From an uncultured Flavobacteriaceae bacterium (GTDB taxonomy: Bacteria; Bacteroidota; Bacteroidia; Flavobacteriales; Flavobacteriaceae): a stretch of 64,000 bases of DNA. Where the stretch lies: contig CAJIZJ010000010.1 of NCBI GenBank assembly GCA_905181825.1, positions 1 through 64,000 on the forward strand. The letters are read 5' to 3'. The position numbers were made by a program, and so were the translations under genes. The notes under the pieces are model-generated. The model was not told the DNA's origin. It did no database searches and was given only the letters and a program-made list of their open reading frames with translations. Each line of letters opens with the position of its first letter. The stretch's first letter is position 1. Shown here one piece after another: positions 50,401 to 59,515 of the stretch.

Positions 50401-52524
50401 GGCGCCAGCTGGACTGCCGTTGCTGAGGTTTTAAATAGTTTTGAAGGACAAGACACTAGTGACTTACAAATTTTAAGTGCTGATTTTTCTATCACTACTA
50501 ATATATTCCGAGCAAGAATGGAACGTGTAGACTATGTGTGTGGGCCTATTTACACGAGTGAAGTTGAGCTTATTGTTAACCCTTTGCCGGTAATCCAATC
50601 AAACGTTCAGTTATTTCAATGCGATCAAGATTCAGATGGCATCACTTTTTTTAACCTTAATGAGGCCAGTCAAATAATATCCGCAAATTATCAAAATGAA
50701 ATTTTTTCATTTTATTTTTCACAAGCTGATGCAGAGCTTGGAGATATATCTACAGCTATCTCAGATCCTATTAGTTATGAAAACGCAACAACAGAGCTGT
50801 TTGTGAATCCAAATAATTTATTTGTTAGAGTAGAAACTGGTTTTGGGTGCGCCACAGTCGCAGAGTTAAATTTATTAGTTTCTACAACGCAAATCCCAAA
50901 CACATTCTTTATTCCTGATTACCATGAGTGCTTTGACTCTGTCAACGGCTTAACCTCCTTTGACTTTAGTGATTCTGAAGCTATGATTTTAAATCTTTTT
51001 CCTGCATCACAATCTCTTTCTGTTACTTACTACGAGACAGAAGCAGAAGCACTTTCAGAAACAAATCAGATTATCGATAGCTCAAATTATGACAATAGCA
51101 CCGGATTAGACCAATCGATTTGGGTTAGAGTGGATTCTAACTTAGATAATTCTTGTGTTGGCATGGGCTTGTATATTAATTTAATAGTAAATCCATTACC
51201 GACCATAGAAGCTCCTTTAGCGAACCCTTATTATTGCGTAGAGGGTTCTAATGTGATTACGATTGACTTGCCATTGGAGTTTAATGACTTGCTTTTGGGT
51301 TCTCAGTCCCCACCAATTTTTTCGGTAACGTATTACACCACATCTACTGATGCAGTGGATGCTACTAATTCAATAACAACAATGTCAAACACCTCTTCTT
51401 CACAGCTAGTGTATTGTAGAGTTGACAATCTGAATACATTTTGTTTTGATATAAAATCTTTTACGGTAGATTTTATCCCAGATCCCCGGGCAGCTATAGT
51501 TGCTCCGTTTGAAGTTTGTGATACGGACAATGATGGTGTTTTTATATTTGACACATCCAATTTAGAATCGACTGTTTTAGATGGACAAACATCCATGTCA
51601 ATCAATTATTTTGACGCTTTTGGAGCTCCATTAACCGATTCAAACGGTCTTGCAGTCAACAGTCCTTTTCCAGCTGTTTTTTCTTCAAACACAAGTATTA
51701 TACGGGCAGTGGTTTCCAATACTTTTTGTAACGATGCTTATGTAGATATAAATTTTACTGTGAATTCTAACACAGATTTTTCAGTAGCGAATATTATAAT
51801 TTGTGATGGTGCATCAGAACTTTTAGAGTTAGATTTAGATTATCCATCAAATATATATGACTATACTTGGTTGCTGCCAAGTATGGATACCTATTTTTCT
51901 GCTTCACCAGAAATTACAGTTACTCAAACCGGACTTTATTCAGTAACTGTTACCAACTCCAATGGGAGTTGCTCAAGTACTCAAAGTTTTGAAGTTCTAG
52001 CTTCTGAAGGTCCAACACTTTCAATGGAGGACATTACGGTTGTTGAAGCGACATCAAACAACTCTATTTTTATTTTAGAATCTAATTTAGGATTTTCTAA
52101 TTATGAGTTTAAATTGATAGATGAAAATGGGTTTCTGGTTTCAGGATATCAAGATGAGGGCTATTTTGATAATCTAACGGGCGGGTTTTATACGTTGTAT
52201 GTAAGGGACGAACTGCAGTGTGAAGAGGTGTCAATTATAATCCCGGTAATTTATTTCCCTAGTTTTTTTACTCCAAACGGAGATGGCTACAACGATGTGT
52301 GGACAATTAAAGGGGTCCTTCCTAACAATTATATGTCTAGTCAGATTTATATATTTGATCGCTATGGCAAACTTTTAAAGTCAATGTCATTAAATAACAA
52401 TTATTGGGATGGCTTGTATAATGGAGTACGCCTTCCTTCAAGTGATTACTGGTTTCAAATTGAACTTGTTAGGCTAGACGGGACTCCACTAATAAAACAA
52501 GGACATTTCAGTCTTAAATACTAA
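47407..52524 (+). CDS. 1705-residue T9SS type B adhesin with thrombospondin type 3 repeats
   Basis: The protein has a signal peptide (QLSFAQ, ~residue 24), a large N-terminal domain (~25-480) resembling the IgGFc-binding-type domain of flavobacterial surface proteins (THYIPPIS, QPVYASVRLVAG, YVWTSKTAFAYQGIG), then calcium-binding type 3 repeats at ~550-585 and ~760-950 (DNDGVNNNID, DLDSDNDGILD, DLDSDNDGLYD), several Ig/PKD-like domains, and a type B sorting domain at ~1617-1705 (FFTPNGDGYNDVW, QIYIFDRYGKLLK, GHFSLKY). It is secreted by T9SS and probably rigidified by calcium. It lies between nadE and gldB, without its own PorP/SprF gene. Confidence 0.9.
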   Translation: MKGLSFNHICVLVLLLSVQLSFAQLSRTHYIPPISTADDSNAVPQNQFLHISTPSQTPVSITVTEIGGTTSVLSASNATPLEILIGSGVNTPFVADVNTTGTKYTNKGYSIQAEQPVYASVRLVAGTSQNQAGSLVSKGLSGLGTTFRVGTFTNQKTFTPTNLDYLNFVSVMATENNTQVDFSDLPPGIIIENNTPTSVVLNYGESYVIALNPAAAPANRDGLVGALVSATKPIVVNCGSSNGSNSTGNGRDFGIDQIAPFETISIDGQSYSEYIFVRANGYDDIERPLIVAHLDNTAVYVNGDDTTGTLLVNLSAGEYISIDGTYFSTQSVSGSNPGGNMYVWTSKTAFAYQGIGGSSSEANQELFFVPPMNCKTPKTINNIPLIQNTGTGSVAFLGGITIVSEVGASVLVNGAATTALPQTVNGNPNFETYLVSGLSGNVSVSSNKQIYVAYYGANGAAALGGFYSGFIFKPEIASSALTSVVTEICIPNIELGLNSLESFDSYQWYYNGIAILGANSEIWIPDTPGFYQLEGVITDCQTVFSDNIPVSSCAGDFDNDGVNNNIDRDADNDGALNNQESNCDLTFNLSNTSGPFFTAINVASTANSLATTFTGYADQSMWLQAASSTATAISSSTYTLDFDEPTSFIIKQSDSNGPSGIVDFDDQESFVISVPYTETLTVMNPDNQLLIDTNYDGIFDNNIDVFTAFEIRFKLNSAILNAENVSFSFHSNQSSGFSIKYINTSETELNSAAFQLSQACRPLDSDGDMISDALDLDSDNDGILDVIENGNSNLDQDQDGQIDEVESNDINLDGRHDAAVNPADFDGDSVFDFLDLDSDNDGLYDLFEAGVGVALDTNNDGQIDLGFLDSNMNGASDVSEAITVADSDADGTPDYIQLDSDSDGCFDADEAGFTATLGVLDGTAFNNEGLVSGGDGYDFATDSNADGLFDYQDYINIIPLEIDSPISVCEFENTSISVSLENSSSAFDSIQWERSLDGGASWTAVAEVLNSFEGQDTSDLQILSADFSITTNIFRARMERVDYVCGPIYTSEVELIVNPLPVIQSNVQLFQCDQDSDGITFFNLNEASQIISANYQNEIFSFYFSQADAELGDISTAISDPISYENATTELFVNPNNLFVRVETGFGCATVAELNLLVSTTQIPNTFFIPDYHECFDSVNGLTSFDFSDSEAMILNLFPASQSLSVTYYETEAEALSETNQIIDSSNYDNSTGLDQSIWVRVDSNLDNSCVGMGLYINLIVNPLPTIEAPLANPYYCVEGSNVITIDLPLEFNDLLLGSQSPPIFSVTYYTTSTDAVDATNSITTMSNTSSSQLVYCRVDNLNTFCFDIKSFTVDFIPDPRAAIVAPFEVCDTDNDGVFIFDTSNLESTVLDGQTSMSINYFDAFGAPLTDSNGLAVNSPFPAVFSSNTSIIRAVVSNTFCNDAYVDINFTVNSNTDFSVANIIICDGASELLELDLDYPSNIYDYTWLLPSMDTYFSASPEITVTQTGLYSVTVTNSNGSCSSTQSFEVLASEGPTLSMEDITVVEATSNNSIFILESNLGFSNYEFKLIDENGFLVSGYQDEGYFDNLTGGFYTLYVRDELQCEEVSIIIPVIYFPSFFTPNGDGYNDVWTIKGVLPNNYMSSQIYIFDRYGKLLKSMSLNNNYWDGLYNGVRLPSSDYWFQIELVRLDGTPLIKQGHFSLKY

Positions 52525-52569
52525 TAATTTATTTTTAGACAGAATTCAATTTTAAAAAAATAGATTAAT

Positions 52570-52577
52570 TACTTTTG
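52570..52577 (+). promoter_or_regulatory. gldB promoter -7 box (TACTTTTG)
   Basis: TACTTTTG matches TAnnTTTG exactly and lies eight bases upstream of the preferred gldB ATG at 52586. It overlaps the alternative GTG start at 52577, which argues against that start. Confidence 0.5.
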
Positions 52578-52585
52578 TGGTTGAA

Positions 52586-53596
52586 ATGAATTTAAATAAT
52601 AGTTTGAAAATAAACCTCACCTCCCTTCCGGTATCTCTTGTTGTAAAGACCGTTGTTTTTTTGTTGTTTGCCGCTATTTTTTCATGTAAAAATTCATCAA
52701 AAGTAGAAAAAGAAATTTCTGCCATAAATATAGACTTGACTGTAGAGAGGTTTGACCAACTCTTTGCGAATTCCTCACTGTCCGATCTTCCTGCGCTACA
52801 AGAGTCATATCCGTTTTTGTTTTCTAAAAAATATCCTGACTCTGTTTGGACACTCCGTATGGAAGATCCAATTCAAGCGCTGTTAGCGACTGCTGTAGAT
52901 AGTGTGTTTGGAGACTTTCAAACTACAGAAGCTGAAATTAAGTCATTTTATCAGCATTTTAAATACTATAACAAATCATTCAAAACTCCTAGAATAATCA
53001 CCGTTTTGTCTGATGTTGACTATCGAAATAAAGTAGCGGTTACAGACACAATAGTACTCATTGCTTTAGATACCTACCTTGGTAACGATCATGAGTTTTA
53101 TACCAGTTTTTACGATTATGTAAAGCAAAACTTGAATTCAACACAAATTGCTCCGGACTTAGCAACTTCGTATGCTGAACAACTCATATACCAACCAAAC
53201 AGAACCACCTTTTTGGACGAAATGATTTATTTTGGAAAGCAATTGTATTTGAAAGATTTGTGGATTCCATTTAAGAAAGACCATGAAAAAATAGGATATT
53301 CAATCTCAGAATATGAATGGTCAGAAGCCAACGAATATTATATATGGCAGAACTTTGTTGAAAATGAGTTGCTCTACGAAACAGATCGAAAATTACTGGG
53401 AAGATTTATAGTAGCGGCCCCATTTTCTCGATTTAATTTAGAGTTAGACAGGGAGTCGCCTGGTAGACTCGGTCAGTATATAGGCTGGCAAATTGTAAGA
53501 TCTTACATGAAAAACAATCCGACATCTGTTCTTGAAATGACGCAAATGAACCCTCAAGATATTTTTAATAACGCGAAATTTAAACCAAAAAAATAA
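52586..53596 (+). CDS. gldB: Gliding motility lipoprotein GldB
   Basis: GldB is a lipoprotein needed for gliding in F. johnsoniae. From the ATG at 52586 it has 336 residues: lipobox IFSC (about residue 34), then VERFDQLFAN, LQESYPFLFSKKYPDSVW, RIITVLSDVDYRNKV, IALDTYLGNDHEFY and the C-terminal GRLGQYIGWQIVRSYMKNNP, which mark the family. GldB carries a fold related to zinc-metallopeptidase-like DUF2268 proteins, but no HExxH motif is visible here. Its stop overlaps the gldC start by one base. Confidence 0.94.
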   Translation: MNLNNSLKINLTSLPVSLVVKTVVFLLFAAIFSCKNSSKVEKEISAINIDLTVERFDQLFANSSLSDLPALQESYPFLFSKKYPDSVWTLRMEDPIQALLATAVDSVFGDFQTTEAEIKSFYQHFKYYNKSFKTPRIITVLSDVDYRNKVAVTDTIVLIALDTYLGNDHEFYTSFYDYVKQNLNSTQIAPDLATSYAEQLIYQPNRTTFLDEMIYFGKQLYLKDLWIPFKKDHEKIGYSISEYEWSEANEYYIWQNFVENELLYETDRKLLGRFIVAAPFSRFNLELDRESPGRLGQYIGWQIVRSYMKNNPTSVLEMTQMNPQDIFNNAKFKPKK

Positions 53597-53934
53597 TGGC
53601 AAATACCCACACCTCAAAAATTCAAATTACCGTAGGGTTAGATGATAATCGAATTCCAGAAAAGTTACATTGGACTGCTCAAGACGGTGGGGTTTCTAAT
53701 GAGGAGGCAAAGGCTGTAATGTTGTCCGTATGGGATCAAAAAAAGCAAGAGTCTCTTAGGATTGATTTGTGGACAAAAGACATGCCTGTTGATGAAATGA
53801 AGCTTTTTTTTCATCAAACATTAGTGACCATGAGTGATACTTATTTACGTGCAACCCAAGACGAAAAAATGACTGCTACCATGAAGGACTTCTGCGATTA
53901 TTTTGCTGAAAAACTAGATCTTATTAAAAAGTAG
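53596..53934 (+). CDS. gldC: Gliding motility protein GldC
   Basis: The 112-residue soluble protein matches GldC: SKIQITVGLDDNRIPEKLHWTAQDGGV, KAVMLSVWDQKKQESLRIDLWTKDMPVDEMK and CDYFAEKL. GldC helps gliding but is not essential in F. johnsoniae. It is coupled to gldB through the overlapping TAATG, and its stop directly abuts the rodA stop on the opposite strand with no bases between. Confidence 0.95.
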   Translation: MANTHTSKIQITVGLDDNRIPEKLHWTAQDGGVSNEEAKAVMLSVWDQKKQESLRIDLWTKDMPVDEMKLFFHQTLVTMSDTYLRATQDEKMTATMKDFCDYFAEKLDLIKK

Positions 53935-55215
53935 TTACCAAACATTTAAACGGTTCGAGTCTAGTTTTAAAAATATAAACACCAGTATTGTAAAAGCCCA
54001 GAGACCTGAGCCTCCGTAGCTAAAAAACGGAAGAGGGATGCCAATAGTTGGAATTAAGCCCATAACCATTCCTATATTAATGAGGAAGTGTGCGAATAAT
54101 ATGCTTGCGACACCATAGCCATACACTCTGCTAAACTGTGACTTATGCTGCTCCGCAAGATAAACGATTCGCAATATTAGCAACACGAATAAAATCACGA
54201 CCATACTACTTCCAAAAAACCCCCATTCTTCACCAACAGTACTAAATATATAATCGGTATGTTGTTCTGGTACAAACTTCCCTTTAGTTCGAGTGCCATC
54301 CATAAACCCTTTCCCAAAAGTACCACCTGACCTAATCGCCTTTTCAGATTCATTTAGATTGTAAGAGATATTACGCTTCATAGCTTGAAGCTTCTCAGGG
54401 TCTTTTTCTAACCTAAGCCAAAGTCCAATTCGGTCCTGTTGGTGCTTTTGAAGTACTTTAGTGTAGGCCCACTCAACTCCAAAACTTAGACAAATACTAC
54501 AAAGCAAAATGGCAATAGTTCCTCGAAATTTTTTCTTTTTCCGTTTGATGAAAAACTGATAAAAAAGAAGTAAAACTGCAATAACACTATTTGTGGCAAT
54601 TGCAGAAAACTTCAAGGTTGAAATGCCTAGAATTGTTAAAAACACTCCAAATAATAAATAATATTGAGGGATGCCTTCTCTATAAAAAACAAAGAACAAA
54701 CTTCCAAATACAATCGTGCTTCCTGCATCATTTTGCAGTAAAATAAGAATTGCAGGCAGCCCTACTAAAATGCCAGCCCTGATTTGATCTCTTCGTTCTT
54801 TAATGTTTGTTTGCAAGTCGCTAATATATTTTGCCAGTGCAAGCGCTGTTGCAAATTTCGCAAATTCACTGGGTTGTAATGTAAGCCCTCCAAAGTCATA
54901 CCAAGAAGTTGCGCCGTTTATTTGTTTTCCAAAAACAAACAACCCAATCAATGAGAATATAGAACCAAGGTATAATATACTAGCAAATCGTTCGTAGAAC
55001 TTGGCATCTACTGTGAGTATGACTGTTATTAGGATTAGGGATCCTATCATAAACATTAGCTGTTTGCCATAGGGTTTAGTAATGTCCAAATAGGAAGTAA
55101 ATTCGCCACTAGTCGAGGCGGATAAAATATTGAAATACCCAAAGATGACTAGTGTTGTGAAAATAATTACAGCAATCCAATCTAATTGAAAACTGTTGGA
55201 GCGGATTACATTCAT
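53935..55215 (-). CDS. rodA: Rod shape-determining peptidoglycan polymerase RodA
   Basis: RodA is a SEDS-family glycosyltransferase that elongates peptidoglycan with PBP2. The 426-residue protein has about ten membrane helices and the family motifs LQPSEFAKFATALALA, LLQNDAGSTIVFG and the C-terminal GLIPTIGIPLPFFSYGGSGLWA. It overlaps the PBP2 stop by four bases and ends the elongation operon. Confidence 0.96.
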   Translation of the reverse strand: MNVIRSNSFQLDWIAVIIFTTLVIFGYFNILSASTSGEFTSYLDITKPYGKQLMFMIGSLILITVILTVDAKFYERFASILYLGSIFSLIGLFVFGKQINGATSWYDFGGLTLQPSEFAKFATALALAKYISDLQTNIKERRDQIRAGILVGLPAILILLQNDAGSTIVFGSLFFVFYREGIPQYYLLFGVFLTILGISTLKFSAIATNSVIAVLLLFYQFFIKRKKKKFRGTIAILLCSICLSFGVEWAYTKVLQKHQQDRIGLWLRLEKDPEKLQAMKRNISYNLNESEKAIRSGGTFGKGFMDGTRTKGKFVPEQHTDYIFSTVGEEWGFFGSSMVVILFVLLILRIVYLAEQHKSQFSRVYGYGVASILFAHFLINIGMVMGLIPTIGIPLPFFSYGGSGLWAFTILVFIFLKLDSNRLNVW

Positions 55216-57077
55216 TGGTCATTAATTTTAAAGGGTTTGCCACTGTATGGCTTTAGATATTCGTTTTCTAAACTTTTTTCTATAACCAACTGTTCCATTC
55301 TTTTTAAAGAAACCTCTCCTTTTATATATTTCTCAATCATTAAACTCGCCACTCTTCCTGCCCATCGTGCTCCATAGCGTCCGTTTTCAACTAAAACTGC
55401 GACAGCAATTTTCGGATTTTCTTTAGGAGCAAATGCAATAAATATAGAATGATCAGTAAGTTGTTGTCTAACACCATCTACCTTTGTGAAGTTTTCAGCA
55501 GTTCCAGTCTTGCCACAGATTTCGATTCCAGGAACTTTTAAAAAACTAGCGGTTCCTTTATTGTAAACATTATACATTCCTTCAATAATAGGCTCGTAGT
55601 ATTTAGGGTCTATTGATGTTTGTTTTGGAATTTTGAAATCAGGGATTATCTCTTCATTCTCAATAGCCTTCATAATATGGGGCGTAAAATAAAAACCTTT
55701 ATTTGCAATAGCAGCAGTCATGTTTGCTAATTGAATTGGTGTTACTAAAATTTCTCCTTGTCCAATTGCATTTGAGATAATAGTTGTAGCACCCCATTTA
55801 AATTCTGGATACCACTTGTCATAGTAGCTGCCATCTGGTATGTTTCCTTTTTTTCCAACAGATAAATCATTACCTAAAAAAGCCCCCAAGCCAAAACTTT
55901 TGATGTGATCACTCCATATGTCCATTGACTGGGATGAATTATCATATTTTTCGATAGTATTTCTAAAAGCCATTGCAAAATAAGAATTACATGAATAGCT
56001 AATGGCAGAATCCAAATTCCTATAACCACCACCACAATGACATTGCATGGTTCGTTTATTTTTTCCATACACGTATTGCCCACTACAAAACAAGTTTGTA
56101 TTTGTTTTAATCACTTTTTCTTGCAGGGCTGTCAGGGCAACCAGTACTTTAAATGGAGACCCTGGCTCGTGCATCCTTACGAGTCCTTTATCGATCAAGG
56201 GGCGGTGTATTGAGTCCAAGTATAGTGTTGTATAGTTTTTTGAACGCTCTCTCCCTACAAGTAGGTTTGGGTTATATGAAGGGGCGGAGACAAGACTTAG
56301 AATTTCGCCACTGCTGGGTTCAATAGCGACGATGCCTCCAATTTTGTTTTGCATTAACAATTCACCATAAGCCTGTAGCTCAGAGTCAATAGTAATTTTA
56401 AGGTCTTTTCCAGGAACAGGTAGAGTATCGAAAGCACCATCCTTATAGGCTCCAATATCTCTATTATAAATGTCTTTTTGGATGTATTTCACACCCTTAA
56501 TTCCCCGAAGTGTTTTTTCGTATGAGATTTCTACTCCTTGCTTCCCAATCAAATCTCCAAGTTTGTAATAGCTGTCTTTTTTTATGTCTTTTGCATTGGC
56601 CTCAGCGATGTATCCTAGTACGTTTGCGCCAATTGAAGTCTGATAGTCTCTTACCGATCTTTTTTGAATATAAAAGCCCTTAAATTTTCTTAAATTTTCT
56701 GATAAAAACGCATAGTCTTCTTTTGAGAGGTGAGGCAAGAATACCGATGGAAGTCGGGGAGAGTATCGTTTAGCGCGCTTGTAATATTTTAAAAACTTAA
56801 GTCTATCAATTTTCAACAAATCACAAAACATCAAGGTGTCTAAAGGCTCTACTTCACGAGGGATTACCATCACGTCATAACTAGGCTGATTAGCAACCAA
56901 AAGACTGTCATTTCTGTCATAAATATAGCCTCGTTTAGGGTAGTGAAATACTTTGCGTATCGCATTGTCATTATTTAAATCATAGTCAGCCGATTCATAG
57001 ATTTGTAAATAAAACAGCCTAGCAATAAAGCTAACTCCTGTTAGAATGACCATTCCAAAAAGAAGAATTTTTCTCAT
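55212..57077 (-). CDS. mrdA: Penicillin-binding protein 2 (MrdA)
   Basis: PBP2 is the transpeptidase partner of RodA in side-wall synthesis. The 621-residue protein has an N-terminal membrane anchor (ILLFGMVILTGVSFIARLF), the dimerisation domain with YPKRGYIYDRND, and the transpeptidase triad: SPFK (in EPGSPFKVLVAL), SCN (AISYSCNSYF) and KTGTAEN. It overlaps mreD by four bases and rodA by four bases. Confidence 0.96.
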   Translation of the reverse strand: MRKILLFGMVILTGVSFIARLFYLQIYESADYDLNNDNAIRKVFHYPKRGYIYDRNDSLLVANQPSYDVMVIPREVEPLDTLMFCDLLKIDRLKFLKYYKRAKRYSPRLPSVFLPHLSKEDYAFLSENLRKFKGFYIQKRSVRDYQTSIGANVLGYIAEANAKDIKKDSYYKLGDLIGKQGVEISYEKTLRGIKGVKYIQKDIYNRDIGAYKDGAFDTLPVPGKDLKITIDSELQAYGELLMQNKIGGIVAIEPSSGEILSLVSAPSYNPNLLVGRERSKNYTTLYLDSIHRPLIDKGLVRMHEPGSPFKVLVALTALQEKVIKTNTNLFCSGQYVYGKNKRTMQCHCGGGYRNLDSAISYSCNSYFAMAFRNTIEKYDNSSQSMDIWSDHIKSFGLGAFLGNDLSVGKKGNIPDGSYYDKWYPEFKWGATTIISNAIGQGEILVTPIQLANMTAAIANKGFYFTPHIMKAIENEEIIPDFKIPKQTSIDPKYYEPIIEGMYNVYNKGTASFLKVPGIEICGKTGTAENFTKVDGVRQQLTDHSIFIAFAPKENPKIAVAVLVENGRYGARWAGRVASLMIEKYIKGEVSLKRMEQLVIEKSLENEYLKPYSGKPFKINDQ

Positions 57078-57580
57078 GTTTGTTTTTTACTAAATAGTGA
57101 GGTAAAAAGTAAACAAAGCAAGAGAGTGAATATGCTTGAGTAGAAAGTTTGTTTTAAAATCAATAGTATTTCATTTTGATTAAAAACAACCAGGACAAAT
57201 AGGATAAAATGATGTATGATTATGAGTGATAAAAAGTAAACTACACGCTGTGTGAAGTCAGTATTGCTAAATTTTACAGCTTGATACTCGTAGGCAGCAC
57301 CAAAAGAAAACTTTAAAAATAGCGGTCTGATATAAGCAATAAGAACACTCGCAGCTGCGTGTGTACCTCCAGAATCTAAAAACACATCAACCATAAGCCC
57401 TAGTAGAAAACTGCTAAAAAGAAAGCTTAATCGATTATTAGATGTTGGGTACAATAAAATAAAAAGTAAATAAATAAACGGGTTAATGTATCCCATAAAG
57501 TTAATATTACTACATATCAAAGTTTGTACAAGAAGTAGTCCAAAAAATCGAAATATGTTTACAAGTACAATATTATTCAT
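57074..57580 (-). CDS. mreD: Rod shape-determining protein MreD
   Basis: The 168-residue protein is nearly all membrane helices (about five: IFRFFGLLLVQTLICSNI, INPFIYLLFILLYPT and others) with the small-loop architecture of MreD. It sits between mreC and mrdA, overlapping the first by eight bases and the second by four. Sequence similarity in MreD is weak in general, so identification rests on context as well. Confidence 0.88.
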   Translation of the reverse strand: MNNIVLVNIFRFFGLLLVQTLICSNINFMGYINPFIYLLFILLYPTSNNRLSFLFSSFLLGLMVDVFLDSGGTHAAASVLIAYIRPLFLKFSFGAAYEYQAVKFSNTDFTQRVVYFLSLIIIHHFILFVLVVFNQNEILLILKQTFYSSIFTLLLCLLFTSLFSKKQT

Positions 57581-58379
57581 TGGGTTCTTTTAGGGTCTCT
57601 AGTTCGTTAAGGTCATTGTTTTTTATTAAGTAAACATGCCCCAGATTGGTCATGTCATTAAATAATTTTACCTCAATAATATATAGATCTTCGGTGTCAT
57701 TCAGTCCATAGGAGTCTATAGTGCCTACTGGGATATTTGCTGGGAATGTTGATGAAAATCCACTAGTGACTATACTGTCTCCTATTGTTAGCTTTACAAG
57801 GTCTTGAATGTCTTTTAATTGAACTACATCTGGCGCTTTAGCATCCCATGTTAGGGTTCCAAAGTGGTTTGTTTTTTTTAACTTCACATTCACTCTACTA
57901 TTGGTGTTTAGTATAGATAAAACTCTTGAGTAGTTAGTTGATGTTTTGTCAATAATCCCTACAATTCCTCTGGAGGTAATGACTCCATAGTCTTCCTTGA
58001 TGCTATCCTTTAATCCCTTATTAATAGTCAAATAGTTGTTTGGTTGTGCGTAGCTATTTTTATAAACTTGCGCAGAATTTAAGGAGTAGGTTCGCTTTAA
58101 AACAGAATCAATAGAAGTACTTATTTCTTGGTTAAACCGTTTAGATTTAAGTCGGCTATTTTCTTCCAATAACAGCTGATTTTCTTTTACTAAATTAAAA
58201 TATTGACTTATACTATGAGAGATGCTATATACGTTAGCCGTTAATCGATTTGAAGAATTAAGAAATTTACTTCTGTGAAATTCATGGGATTGAATGGTAA
58301 GTGAAAGGGCAATTGAAAACAACAACAAAAACAAGACGAATGTTTTGTTTTTAATGAAGAAATTAAAAAGTTGTTGCAT
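57573..58379 (-). CDS. mreC: Rod shape-determining protein MreC
   Basis: The 268-residue protein has an N-terminal membrane anchor (FVLFLLLFSIALSLTIQ), a coiled coil (FNLVKENQLLLEENSRLKSKR), and the two-domain beta region: SYAQPNNYLTINKGLKDSIKEDYGVIT, GIVGIIDKTSTNYSRVLSILN and GDSIVTSGFSSTFPANIPVG. It links MreB to the periplasmic synthesis machinery. It starts 10 bases after mreB. Confidence 0.95.
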   Translation of the reverse strand: MQQLFNFFIKNKTFVLFLLLFSIALSLTIQSHEFHRSKFLNSSNRLTANVYSISHSISQYFNLVKENQLLLEENSRLKSKRFNQEISTSIDSVLKRTYSLNSAQVYKNSYAQPNNYLTINKGLKDSIKEDYGVITSRGIVGIIDKTSTNYSRVLSILNTNSRVNVKLKKTNHFGTLTWDAKAPDVVQLKDIQDLVKLTIGDSIVTSGFSSTFPANIPVGTIDSYGLNDTEDLYIIEVKLFNDMTNLGHVYLIKNNDLNELETLKEPNE

Positions 58380-58389
58380 TACTTAAAAT

Positions 58390-59418
58390 CTATTTTATCA
58401 AGACGCTTTTATATTTAGCAAGGTTTTTTAGAACAATTCCAGTCCCTCTAACAACAGCTCTCAAAGGGTCTTCTGCTATATACACAGGAAGGTCAGTTTT
58501 TTGAGATAATCGCTTATCAAGACCTCTTAACATAGACCCACCTCCGGCAAGATAAATACCAGTATTGTAAATATCGGCTGCAAGTTCGGGTGGGGTCTGA
58601 GAGAGAGTCTCCATAACGGAGTCTTCAATTCTAAGTATCGATTTGTCTAACGCTTTTGCAATTTCACGGTGTGTAATTTGCACTTGTTTTGGTTTTCCAG
58701 TCAGCAAATCTCTTCCTTGAACATTCATTTCGTCTGGTGGAACTTCCAAGTCTTCTGTTGCTGCTCCAATCTGAATTTTTATTTTCTCTGCAGTTCGGTC
58801 TCCTACATACAAATTATGTTGCGTACGCATGTAATATATAATATCATTAGTAAATACATCTCCGGCAACTTTAACGGACTTGTCACATACAATACCACCT
58901 AAGGCGATCACGGCAATTTCTGTTGTGCCACCTCCAATATCAACAATCATATTTCCTTTAGGCTGCATAATGTCTACTCCAATTCCAATAGCAGCTGCCA
59001 TTGGTTCATGAATTAAATAGACTTCTTTCCCATTTACGCGTTCAGCAGATTCTTTTACAGCACGCATTTCCACCTCTGTAATTCCTGAAGGAATACAAAT
59101 CACCATCCTTAATGAGGGAGCAAATAATTTATTTTTTAGAGCGGGAATGCTTTTTATAAATAAGCTAATCATTTGTTCAGAAGCATCAAAATCAGCAATT
59201 ACCCCATCTTTTAATGGTCGTATTGTTTTGATGTTTTCATGCGTTTTACCTTGCATCAAATTTGCTTCTTTTCCAACAGCAATAATTTTTCCAGATACAC
59301 GATCTCTAGCCACAATTGATGGGCTGTCAATCACAACTTTATCGTTGTGAATTATTAATGTGTTTGCGGTTCCTAAGTCGATCGCTATCTCCTCTGTCAA
59401 GAAGTCAAAAAATCCCAT
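58390..59418 (-). CDS. mreB: Actin-like cell shape protein MreB
   Basis: MreB polymers direct lateral wall synthesis. The 342-residue protein has the actin-fold motifs: EIAIDLGTANTLI (phosphate 1), the MIVDIGGGTTEIAVIALGGIV phosphate 2 region, and IYLAGGGSMLRGLDKRLSQ for adenosine. Length is usual for MreB (~340). It is the first gene of mreBCD-mrdA-rodA; purH lies upstream on the same strand, 97 bases away. Confidence 0.97.
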   Translation of the reverse strand: MGFFDFLTEEIAIDLGTANTLIIHNDKVVIDSPSIVARDRVSGKIIAVGKEANLMQGKTHENIKTIRPLKDGVIADFDASEQMISLFIKSIPALKNKLFAPSLRMVICIPSGITEVEMRAVKESAERVNGKEVYLIHEPMAAAIGIGVDIMQPKGNMIVDIGGGTTEIAVIALGGIVCDKSVKVAGDVFTNDIIYYMRTQHNLYVGDRTAEKIKIQIGAATEDLEVPPDEMNVQGRDLLTGKPKQVQITHREIAKALDKSILRIEDSVMETLSQTPPELAADIYNTGIYLAGGGSMLRGLDKRLSQKTDLPVYIAEDPLRAVVRGTGIVLKNLAKYKSVLIK

Positions 59419-59515
59419 ATGCTATAAATAATTTACTGAAAAATGTTAAAGTAATATGCTCTTTTGTAAATGTACTAAATTAAAAGTTATTTTGGTAAGG
59501 CTGCCCTTAAATAAA

